Assembly (NCBI RefSeq): GCF_002770595.1
Contig: NZ_CP022986.1
Span: 3,410,001-3,474,000, forward strand
Direction: 5' to 3'
From: Chryseobacterium camelliae
GTDB lineage: Bacteria > Bacteroidota > Bacteroidia > Flavobacteriales > Weeksellaceae
Length of the DNA stretch: 64,000 nt
Shown: positions 17,479 to 25,707 of the stretch, piece by piece
Layout: every line of letters starts with the position of its first letter
Position numbering within the stretch: the first letter of the stretch is position 1
Position numbers and translations under genes: made by a program
The notes under the pieces: generated by a model
Seen by the model: only the letters and a program-made list of their open reading frames with translations
What the model was told of the DNA's origin: nothing
Database searches by the model: none

Positions 17479-20400
17479 TTAAAAAGTCATGCCCACTCCT
17501 GCAGAAACCCTGCCGCCATCCGAACCGTGGAAATAGTTCAGGCGTGCGGAGAACATTTCTACGATGCTAAGCCAGAAGCCGGCTCCTACGGATTGATGCC
17601 ACTTTTTGGAATCTTCATGGTCATTCCATACTCGGCCGATATCGTAGCCGATCAGGATTCCCATATTAGCCGGGGCAATATTATTCCTGATCCGTCCGAA
17701 ATCCCAGCGGATTTCAGAATTGTTGGTGAAGGAAGATTTTCCGGAGAACCGGTCATTCCTGAAAGCCCTCATCCCGTTATTGCCGCCAATACTGGCTGCC
17801 TGGTAAAACTCAAAATCGTTATTGCTGATCCACATCCCGTTGCTGGAATTAGCCAGTACAAAACGGCCTCTTTTATCAAGCTTATGATCGAAAGACAGCC
17901 TTCCGGATAGAATGGCGAAGTTCCTGTTGTAATCGGCAAGATTGGCTTTCCAGGCTACATTTCCAACCAGTTCAAATCCGAATGTAGGGAAAGCGGAATT
18001 GTCCAGGTTTTTATAGCTGAAGGTATAATTGGCCCCTCCGAACTGCTGGTCATTGAACACTTCCTGCCTTACATCCTGCGAAACATCTACGAAACGGTCG
18101 CCGTTTCTCTGTACCTTATTATTTTCAAACGTCAGCTGGAACTGATTCTGGATATTGCTCCAGCTCTTTTTGGAAATGGAAGGGGCAAAATAGAACCTGG
18201 AGATTCTTGCCCGGTTGTACCAGCGTTTGGTTTCTTTGCGGTCATATTCACTTTCGTTGGACAGCCCGAAGAAATTTTCCGTGAAGCGGGGCGTTGTGTA
18301 AGAAGCATCGAGGTTAAAATCCCATCCTGCAATCGCTTTTTTGAAAATCCCTTTGTAAACAAGGTTAAATCCACCTGTAGCGGTATAAAGATTCGCTTTG
18401 AGGCTATGCTTTTGTGTGTAAGGGTCCTGGATAAAGTTATTAACGGTATAATTCGCCAGGAAGCCGAAAATCACGCCATCATCCGGATTGAAGTCTGCAT
18501 TCGGCAGGCCTGCCGCAAAATTGTATTTAGGGTGCTGGTAATCATAAGTATTCACATTATAATCATTGGTAATGCGTTTGGATGCAGAACCGTCGTTATA
18601 CGTATTCTTCTGGGATTTGAAATCATAAATTTTCACCCGGCTTCCATTAGATACATTATACGTATCATGATTATATCCTCCGATGAGCCTGATATTTATT
18701 TTAGGCCGGCCTTCTCCAGAAACTTCATACATATCATCGTCTTCCAGTCCATAGATCCAGAGCTCTTTAGTTTTGTCATCGGAATAGGTTTTCTCAAATA
18801 CCAGTTCCGGCTGCTCATTATTTTTGCCCAGTCTGTATTGCTGTACCTGTACGGAATTACCATTTTTAGTGATTACAAACTTATCAGGATGCACAGTTCC
18901 GGCCAACGGCACTTTTTTCTGCAGTACATCATAGTATTGACCAGCATAGTCCTGGAGCTTTTCTTTTCTCGATTTCAGTTTCTGCTGAATATCCGTGATG
19001 GTTTGATCCTGGACTTCTTTAGGAAGGTTGGTAAAGGCCTCGTCAATATCACGGTCGGTCAGATGTTGCTGGATGTACTGTGCCTGTGCAGTCCAGTCCT
19101 TTTCCGAAGAGCCTTTCAGGAATACCAGATCCAAAGGATAGGGTTCTCTGTTCAGCCATTTTATATTCCTGATGTCGCTTTTAAAAGTTTTCATGTGGCG
19201 GATTACCGGAACATTCATAATGATCTTGAATGCCGCTCCGTCGTATTTGCTGAATGCCTGGTCGTGATCCCTCGGGATCGGTTTGTACACAATCTTATCT
19301 CCATCTTTGTACTCTGCCCATTTCCACTGGTCTGCATGCCTGTCCCAGTCGCCGATCAGCATGTCAAAAAGCCTGGCTCTGATGTACGATTCCTCATCAA
19401 CGGAATATTTCGCACTCTTCGTCAGGTTTTTAAGCACATCATCTGTAGAGACAATATCCCGGGCATTATCAAGGGATTTCAGGGTTTTCGGATCAGCTGA
19501 AAAACGTTCTTCAACCATATAAAGCTCATCGCCGTGATGGTCATTGTATTTTCCTAAAGCCTGTTGCTTCGGGATATAATACAGGCGTGGATTGCTGTGG
19601 AAAAGATCCAGCTTGTCTGCCATATTGCCTACCGAAAATGCGGTAAACGGATGGTTGGTAGTATAGAAATCAAGCAGGAAGCGTTCCGGGAACGTGTTTT
19701 GCAGTTCATTGCCGAATGTACTTTGCCGGAATGCCATATTGTTGAGGAATCTCACCGCACTTTTTTTGACACTCCGCATTACGAATTCCTGTCCGTCCTT
19801 AGCTTTCAGGCGCAGACTGTTGGACTGGTTGCCGCCGCCTTCCCGGAAAGGCGTATAGCCTCCGTCCAGTTCAGCAATATTGGCGGTAGGAGCTTCGATA
19901 GGCATCCCGTAATATTTCCTGTAATGATCTCCCCACAGCCAGCGGTAGAATTTCCTTTTCTGCGTCATCTTTTCTGTATAGATCGTAGAGGTCACCGTCG
20001 CAGGTAAGACAGAAGGGTAGGTATTGGCAAGAGGCTGTGGCTTATCTATAACGCTGATTTGCGCCAGCTTTTCGAATTTACGGTCTTTTGTGGAAAAGAA
20101 TTCTACATCCGTACTTTCATCTTTCCTGATGTTCAGCACTGCGAAACCGCTTCCTCCGTAGGAAAAATCTGTCGGCCGGGCAATGGTGGCCGGGTTCGTT
20201 TTGGATCCGGCGCCGCTGATGATCTGGCGTATATTGCCCGCCTCATGATACTGAAGGTTATGGTCATGACCGGAAACGAAGATGATATTGTCTTTGTCCT
20301 GCACGATACTTTTCAGCCGGTTGGCCAGTTCAGCATAATGCCTGTTAAGGATATCTTCCGGACTCGCCCCTGATGCGCTTCTCAGCACATTGACCACTGT

Positions 20401-21195
20401 GGCAATCCCGGGAGCCGGGATTTTGCTTTCCAGCAGGAACAGGTTGGACCTTGCCGAACTGTACCCGGCATGGGTTCCGCTGCTGATGATCGGGTGGTGC
20501 AGGGCTACGATGATCCTTTTATCCTGATTTTTATTGATGAGGTGTTTGAATTCCGTAAACAGGCCTTCCCGGGTTTTGATATCACAGTCTTTATTTATTC
20601 CGGGGTGCTTGTCCCAGTTGGCAAGGGCCCATTCCGTGTCAATCACGATGAGCTTCACATCATCGGTAAGGTTGATGTCATCAATAGGACAGGAGTTTTT
20701 GGGAAGGAATGCCTTTTTATCTTTCATGTAGGCCCTGACCATGTTTTCCTGCGCTTTCAGGCCGTCCAGTCCGTGGTACCAGTCGTGGTTTCCGGGAATT
20801 ACCAGTGTCCTTCCTTTGAAATTCTTGGTCACCATAAGCTGGTCTTCCAGTTTCTGTTTGGCAAGCGCATAGCCAGGATCATCTTCCTTAGGCATTCCTG
20901 AAGGATAGATATTATCTCCCAGAAAGATCAGCATGGAATTCTGGCTGGCGGAATCAAGCTTATTTTTAAGCGCATTCAGCGTATATTGGGCCTGGGTTTC
21001 ATCTGCATTACCGGCATCACCGATGAGGAAGACCTTGAAATCAGTTTCAGGCATAGATCTTGAGGCATCTGTTTCCGAAAGGTGTTCACCTTTTTTTACC
21101 GTATAGGTCGCACAGGAATACAGCAGGCTCGGGACCAGCAGAAATCTCAGCGGAACTGAGAATCTTTTTAGATGAGTTTTCAGGGATAAATTCAT
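17479..21195 (-). CDS. Lipoprotein fusion: metallophosphoesterase, kinase-like middle domain, BamA-type barrel
   Basis: The 1238-residue protein has a lipoprotein-type signal (lipobox LLYSC, Cys28). Residues ~50-330 are a calcineurin-like phosphoesterase: LIGDAGN, LGDNIYPSG, PGNHDWYHG near 137, LHHPIISSGTH and SGHDHNLQ near 310. Residues ~445-700 contain RLKAKDGQEFVMRSVKKSA, then MLIGDWDRHADQWKW near 617 and PIPRDHDQAF near 643. This resembles the catalytic and metal motifs of HipA/Fam20-like kinases. From ~900 to the end is a surface-antigen (D15/BamA-like) beta-barrel finishing VSAGVGMTF. It should sit in the outer membrane. The phosphatase part is certain by motif and the kinase reading is inference. 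It diverges from the HD gene with only 26 bases between starts. Confidence 0.83.
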   Translation of the reverse strand: MNLSLKTHLKRFSVPLRFLLVPSLLYSCATYTVKKGEHLSETDASRSMPETDFKVFLIGDAGNADETQAQYTLNALKNKLDSASQNSMLIFLGDNIYPSGMPKEDDPGYALAKQKLEDQLMVTKNFKGRTLVIPGNHDWYHGLDGLKAQENMVRAYMKDKKAFLPKNSCPIDDINLTDDVKLIVIDTEWALANWDKHPGINKDCDIKTREGLFTEFKHLINKNQDKRIIVALHHPIISSGTHAGYSSARSNLFLLESKIPAPGIATVVNVLRSASGASPEDILNRHYAELANRLKSIVQDKDNIIFVSGHDHNLQYHEAGNIRQIISGAGSKTNPATIARPTDFSYGGSGFAVLNIRKDESTDVEFFSTKDRKFEKLAQISVIDKPQPLANTYPSVLPATVTSTIYTEKMTQKRKFYRWLWGDHYRKYYGMPIEAPTANIAELDGGYTPFREGGGNQSNSLRLKAKDGQEFVMRSVKKSAVRFLNNMAFRQSTFGNELQNTFPERFLLDFYTTNHPFTAFSVGNMADKLDLFHSNPRLYYIPKQQALGKYNDHHGDELYMVEERFSADPKTLKSLDNARDIVSTDDVLKNLTKSAKYSVDEESYIRARLFDMLIGDWDRHADQWKWAEYKDGDKIVYKPIPRDHDQAFSKYDGAAFKIIMNVPVIRHMKTFKSDIRNIKWLNREPYPLDLVFLKGSSEKDWTAQAQYIQQHLTDRDIDEAFTNLPKEVQDQTITDIQQKLKSRKEKLQDYAGQYYDVLQKKVPLAGTVHPDKFVITKNGNSVQVQQYRLGKNNEQPELVFEKTYSDDKTKELWIYGLEDDDMYEVSGEGRPKINIRLIGGYNHDTYNVSNGSRVKIYDFKSQKNTYNDGSASKRITNDYNVNTYDYQHPKYNFAAGLPNADFNPDDGVIFGFLANYTVNNFIQDPYTQKHSLKANLYTATGGFNLVYKGIFKKAIAGWDFNLDASYTTPRFTENFFGLSNESEYDRKETKRWYNRARISRFYFAPSISKKSWSNIQNQFQLTFENNKVQRNGDRFVDVSQDVRQEVFNDQQFGGANYTFSYKNLDNSAFPTFGFELVGNVAWKANLADYNRNFAILSGRLSFDHKLDKRGRFVLANSSNGMWISNNDFEFYQAASIGGNNGMRAFRNDRFSGKSSFTNNSEIRWDFGRIRNNIAPANMGILIGYDIGRVWNDHEDSKKWHQSVGAGFWLSIVEMFSARLNYFHGSDGGRVSAGVGMTF

Positions 21196-21221
21196 AAATT
21201 TACATTAATCAAATTTCAGGA

Positions 21222-22391
21222 ATGAATATTTTACACAAAGCTAAAGATTATGTGGAAACCTTGTTTAAAAACAGGTTATCTTCTATATATTTTTATCATA
21301 ATTTCGTCCATACTACATATACGGTCAATAAGGCGGAAGAAATCATGAAACATACTCCGGTTTCCGAAGAAGACCAGGAAAAAGTACTGCTGGCCCTCTG
21401 GTTCCATGATACGGGATACGTGGAGAGCCCTGAGAATCATGAGGAGAAAGGAGTTGACATCATGAAAAATTTCCTGCAGCAGGAACAATATCCTCAACAT
21501 AAGATTGATGATATCGCCCGGCTGATCTTAGCCACCCAAATCACCCATGAACCCGGAACCCTTCTGGAAAAGATTGTGAAAGATGCAGACTGCAGCCATT
21601 TCGCAAGCCATGATTACAATGATATTTCCGATGCTTTGCGAAAAGAATGGGAGCTGACCAATGTAAGATGTTTTTCCAATGAGCAATGGAATGAAGGTAA
21701 TCTCAATATGCTCAGGAACAAACACAAATTCTATACCGATTATGCCAAAGAGAACTGGGAGCCGCTAAAAAAGAAAAATATAAAAAAGATTGAGAAAAAA
21801 CTGATCAGGGAAGAGGATAAAAAAGAAGACCGGAAGGAGTCTGCGGACTCCAGAAAAGAAAAATCGGACCGCAGCGTGGATACCCTGTTCAGGATAACCC
21901 TGAGCAACCATACCAGGCTCAGTGATATCGCGGACAGTAAGGCCAACATCCTGCTATCCGTTAATGCGATCATCATTTCCGTGTGCCTTTCCGTCCTGGT
22001 CCCTAAACTGGATGCACCAAGGAATTCACACCTGATCATCCCAAGCTTTATATTGCTTCTTTCCAGTGTGCTGACCATCATTTTTGCCATCCTGTCTACC
22101 AAACCGAATGTGACAAAAGCCAGATTCACCCTTCAGGATGTTAAAGACCGTAAAGTGAATTTGTTATTCTTCGGGAATTTCAACAGAATGCTTTTTGAGG
22201 ATTACCAGGAGGCCATGAATGTCCTGATCAAAGACCGGGACTATATTTATGACTCCATGGTGAAAGACCTGTATTTCCTGGGAAAAGTCCTGGACCGAAA
22301 GTATAAGCTTCTGTCTACCACCTACAAGATCTTTATGGCCGGGATCGTTATTTCCGTACTGTCTTTCGGGTATGCCTTCCTGACACTTTAA
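21222..22391 (+). CDS. HD-domain phosphohydrolase fused to a Pycsar-effector-like membrane domain
   Basis: The 389-residue protein has an N-terminal HD domain (residues ~20-185) with FYHNFVHTTYTV, WFHDTGYV (the HD pair) and KDADCSHF, the metal-binding set. A highly charged helix follows (KKKNIKKIEKKLIREEDKK). The C-terminal ~170 residues match DUF5706/PycTM: LSDIADSKANILLSVNAII begins the first membrane helix, a second is IIPSFILLLSSVLTIIFAIL, and a last helix is near the end. PycTM is the membrane effector of Pycsar antiphage systems. HD domains often hydrolyse nucleotides. No cyclase gene is nearby. The bestrophin gene starts 18 bases downstream. Confidence 0.85.
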   Translation: MNILHKAKDYVETLFKNRLSSIYFYHNFVHTTYTVNKAEEIMKHTPVSEEDQEKVLLALWFHDTGYVESPENHEEKGVDIMKNFLQQEQYPQHKIDDIARLILATQITHEPGTLLEKIVKDADCSHFASHDYNDISDALRKEWELTNVRCFSNEQWNEGNLNMLRNKHKFYTDYAKENWEPLKKKNIKKIEKKLIREEDKKEDRKESADSRKEKSDRSVDTLFRITLSNHTRLSDIADSKANILLSVNAIIISVCLSVLVPKLDAPRNSHLIIPSFILLLSSVLTIIFAILSTKPNVTKARFTLQDVKDRKVNLLFFGNFNRMLFEDYQEAMNVLIKDRDYIYDSMVKDLYFLGKVLDRKYKLLSTTYKIFMAGIVISVLSFGYAFLTL

Positions 22392-22409
22392 CGCAAAATA
22401 CACCGGGAA

Positions 22410-23333
22410 ATGATCGTAAGACAGCGGGTTCACTGGCTCAAGATGCTCTTCATTTGGAAAGGTTCTGTCCTGAAGAAAATTATGGTGCAGCTTACTGTAA
22501 TCACGCTTTTCTCGCTGGCCATTTATTATTTCAAAGGAAAAGTTTTCGATTATAAAGTCCATCTTAATCCTGCAATTTTTACCCTTATCGGCCTCGCACT
22601 GGCTATTTTTATGGGCTTTTGCAATTCAGCGAGCTATGACCGGTATTGGGAAGGGCGCAAACTTTGGGGCGTGTTGGTCAATGAGACCCGTTCACTCACC
22701 CGGCAGATCTTTTCCCTCGTTAATGATCCGGGTACTGATGCTCATCAGGAAAAACAGAAAATAGTCAGGGTCATTGCGGCTTTCTGCTGGTCCCTGAATG
22801 ATTACCTGAGGGATAAACCCGGAGCCCACAACCTTGAGCATCTGCTTTCACCGGAACAGATCCGACAATTGCAGGGCAAAAAATTCATTCCTAACATGAT
22901 TTTAGGTTTCATAGCCGACTGGCTGAATGATCAGTACAGCAAAGGAAATATAGACAGCATTATCATGGCTTCCATGGATGAACGCCTGAACCAGTTCTCC
23001 ACGATCCTTGGGGGCTGTGAACGGATCCACAATACGCCGCTGCCTTTCGCTTACAGCATCCTGCTGCACAGGACCGTATACCTGTACTGTTTCTGGCTGC
23101 CGTTCGGGCTGGTGGATATCGTAGGCTGGATGATGCCTCTGGTTGTGCTTCTGATCAGCTACACCTTTATTGCACTGGATGCCATCATTCAGGAAATCGG
23201 GGAACCTTTCGGCGAAGAAGAAAACGATTTGGCCCTGAACAGCATCTGCAGGACCATCGAATTTTCGATTTTCGAGCAGGCCGGGATTCCGCAGGCACAG
23301 CATGCTGTTCCGGATTCTTATGTGCTGGACTGA
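22410..23333 (+). CDS. Bestrophin-family anion channel (YneE/UPF0187 type)
   Basis: The 307-residue membrane protein has the family motif NSASYDRYWEGRKLWG near residue 75, four main hydrophobic segments, and the conserved tail region EIGEPFGEEENDLALNSI (the Ca-clasp-like acidic stretch of bestrophins). Bacterial bestrophins form pentameric ion channels, cation- or anion-selective depending on the member. It follows the HD-PycTM gene by 18 bases and is probably co-transcribed with it. Its stop is one base away from the stop of the convergent GAF gene, and no terminator separates them. Confidence 0.88.
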   Translation: MIVRQRVHWLKMLFIWKGSVLKKIMVQLTVITLFSLAIYYFKGKVFDYKVHLNPAIFTLIGLALAIFMGFCNSASYDRYWEGRKLWGVLVNETRSLTRQIFSLVNDPGTDAHQEKQKIVRVIAAFCWSLNDYLRDKPGAHNLEHLLSPEQIRQLQGKKFIPNMILGFIADWLNDQYSKGNIDSIIMASMDERLNQFSTILGGCERIHNTPLPFAYSILLHRTVYLYCFWLPFGLVDIVGWMMPLVVLLISYTFIALDAIIQEIGEPFGEEENDLALNSICRTIEFSIFEQAGIPQAQHAVPDSYVLD

Positions 23334-23334
23334 T

Positions 23335-25635
23335 TTAAGCTATGGAAACCCTTAACGCAAGCAGTCCCGTAATGCCCTGCAGGTCTTCCACCCTCAGGAA
23401 TTCCACGTCATTCCGCAGCCTGCCTTTTTTCTGGAGCCTGCTGATGTACTGAAGGTATTCCTTCTGGTTTTCCATACCGAAGTAGACGACCGTGATTTTT
23501 CCGGGACAGGTAAGCCGTTCCGAAGAACCTTTGATATAGGCTTTGTCAAGCCTTTTCTTAATGATCTCATAATAGGAATTGTATGCTCCGTCCACATCAA
23601 ACCGTTTTTCGTCCATCCGGAACCGGATATCCACTTTTTCATTGTAGACAAAGATCAGGGAGGCAATATCCAGAGGAACGGGAAGGCTGCCTTTAAATGT
23701 GCTGAATTCACGCTCCATCCGGCACATGGTTTTCAGCTGCCAGTATCTCAGCTCTTTCATCAGCTTGGCACTGTAGTGGAGATCGGGAGCTATATTGGCT
23801 CCGATGTACAGGTTATGTTCAACCCCGTCTGATTTGAACCGCTCATAATAATGCGGGAAAATCTCTTGTGCATCAACCTGGTTTTCGTCCAGCACGTCCG
23901 CCAGTTTCCTGTTCACAAGGGTGATTGATTCATCGAGGTCTTTCCGGTGGGTATAAAAAAGATCATTCTGAGCAAATACACGGGAGAAATAATCCTTGAT
24001 ATTTTTCCTGAGAATTTCCGGAGATTCCACTTCCAGCTTTGCCTGCAGGTAAGGGTGGATGTCTTCCCTGAGCAGCCTTTGGAAACGCTGTTCCGTATCT
24101 GCTTTAATGTCATGGTGCAGCTCATGGTAAAATACTTCCAGTGCCAAGACAAAAGGCTCGGTATCGGCTCCTATGCCTGAAAAAAGGTTCTGAAGGCAAT
24201 CCATCTGTTCATTGAGGTCTTCCATCATCAGCTGGAAACGTTTCTCTGATGAAGAACGGATGTCTGAAAATCCGAAAAGAGGGGTCAGGTTCCTGAAGGA
24301 GATCTGTTTCAGCGTATAGATCTTCTTGGCCAGTGAAGCGTTGAAATACTTTTCTGCCTCATTCCTGAACTTCCAGACCACACTGTTGTGGATCGAGGTA
24401 TACTCCCGCTGGATGATGGCTTCAATCTGGAAGTCCTTTTCAAAATTGAAACGGTTGATGGAAAACAGGATCATATCCGTGAAAAACTCCATTTTTTTAA
24501 GCTTTAGCCCATTAAAGCTGTTCCGTACCGGGGAGGTAAATTCAATAATCGCCAGGAGTTCATTATCTTTCATGACCGGAATGACCATAAAGCTGTTGAT
24601 TTCATTTTCCTTCAGTACCGCAAAAGACGGCAGCGATTGGATCTCATTGTCCATATGGTCCGTATTGGAAACCACAATAGGCTTTGAATTATAGCTTAAA
24701 TTATTGAATGTACTTTTCCTGGTCTGCTCATCAAAGGCATTGATCCAGAAATCAAGGATATGATGGGTAAACAGGTTTTCGTAAATGGGAAGTTTTTCCA
24801 GGCGCTGATCTTTTTTATTGAAGAGCATCAGTCCGAAATTCAGTTTCGGGACATCGAAATACGACTTAAAGATTTCAATGAGGTTCTCATCCGGCGCGAG
24901 GTCTTCAGGATCGATGCTGATCATGCTGGATTTAAGGTCAGATAAAGCCACTTCTGAAGTGCAGTCCACCAGCGAGATAATGGTAAATCCTTCCAGTACC
25001 CAGGATTCGGATGGGAAGTATTTTCTCCAGAGCTTATGGTCGTCCAGGTTTTCCAGAAGAAGGTCAATAACGTCATCGGACAGTATTTTGGCATCATCGG
25101 TAGGGTATACCTCTGTAAAGTCAGAGTTCACCGTAATCTTGTAATGCTTCATGATGCCCTGCTTATCCGGGATGTCATAATAAAAAGGGAGCGTAGTCTT
25201 AATGTCCCTTTTGAAATAGCTCTGCAGGATCAGGCAGCAGCAGAACACGTAAAATTCATCCTCCTCAATATTCCTGAGCTCTATTTCAAAATCTTTCCCT
25301 GCATCTTTAAGGATGTTTTTAAACCTTTCCGTATAATTGAAGGTGACCCCGGATAACGGAACGCTGGCCGCTTTTATTTCATTGTTTGTAAGTCCCGTAG
25401 GGAAAAGGTCTGAAAGCAGGATGCGGATGAGGTCTTCATGTTTCTCCAGCAGCGAAGTATCCTGAAAGCCATCCCTCAGTTCCTGGAAGTTTTTGATTTT
25501 GTCGATAAGCGATTCCGCATAATTCACCCGGTATTCCAGCCGGTCATTATACCGGATATGCTCCAGCACATCCAAATATTTTTTGAATGAAATGTAAACC
25601 TTGAAAGGAGCGTCTTTTTTATAAAGATGGGCCAA
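23335..25635 (-). CDS. Large GAF-domain-type protein, TTG start
   Basis: The 766-residue soluble protein has no signal peptide or membrane segment. Residues ~310-420 look like a GAF sensor domain (PIVVSNTDHMDNEIQSLPSF, SFMVIPVMKDNELLAIIEFTSP). The flanking parts are helical and conserved only, as far as I know, in Flavobacteriia. No catalytic motif is seen. The frame has no ATG near its beginning: codon 1 is TTG at 25635, preceded three codons earlier by a stop, so TTG is the only reasonable start. A TACCTTTA box lies about 15 bases upstream. The function is unknown. Confidence 0.78.
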   Translation of the reverse strand: MAHLYKKDAPFKVYISFKKYLDVLEHIRYNDRLEYRVNYAESLIDKIKNFQELRDGFQDTSLLEKHEDLIRILLSDLFPTGLTNNEIKAASVPLSGVTFNYTERFKNILKDAGKDFEIELRNIEEDEFYVFCCCLILQSYFKRDIKTTLPFYYDIPDKQGIMKHYKITVNSDFTEVYPTDDAKILSDDVIDLLLENLDDHKLWRKYFPSESWVLEGFTIISLVDCTSEVALSDLKSSMISIDPEDLAPDENLIEIFKSYFDVPKLNFGLMLFNKKDQRLEKLPIYENLFTHHILDFWINAFDEQTRKSTFNNLSYNSKPIVVSNTDHMDNEIQSLPSFAVLKENEINSFMVIPVMKDNELLAIIEFTSPVRNSFNGLKLKKMEFFTDMILFSINRFNFEKDFQIEAIIQREYTSIHNSVVWKFRNEAEKYFNASLAKKIYTLKQISFRNLTPLFGFSDIRSSSEKRFQLMMEDLNEQMDCLQNLFSGIGADTEPFVLALEVFYHELHHDIKADTEQRFQRLLREDIHPYLQAKLEVESPEILRKNIKDYFSRVFAQNDLFYTHRKDLDESITLVNRKLADVLDENQVDAQEIFPHYYERFKSDGVEHNLYIGANIAPDLHYSAKLMKELRYWQLKTMCRMEREFSTFKGSLPVPLDIASLIFVYNEKVDIRFRMDEKRFDVDGAYNSYYEIIKKRLDKAYIKGSSERLTCPGKITVVYFGMENQKEYLQYISRLQKKGRLRNDVEFLRVEDLQGITGLLALRVSIA

Positions 25636-25656
25636 AACCTGAATTTAAAGTAAAGG

Positions 25657-25686
25657 TAAAAAAAAACCACAACATTAAAGTTGTGG
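25657..25686 (-). terminator. Rho-independent terminator of the nuo operon
   Basis: On the minus strand CCACAAC TTTAAT GTTGTGG is followed by about nine T. It lies 22 bases after the nuoN stop and immediately before the GAF gene. Confidence 0.88.
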
Positions 25687-25707
25687 CTGTATATGTTAAG
25701 CGGATTT

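Noticed and set aside
18406..19500. A 364-codon open frame on the plus strand inside the phosphoesterase-barrel gene
   Set aside because: It is wholly antisense to a gene with clear motifs and its translation is Ile/Val/Phe/Arg-rich without any domain; it is a shadow of codon usage.
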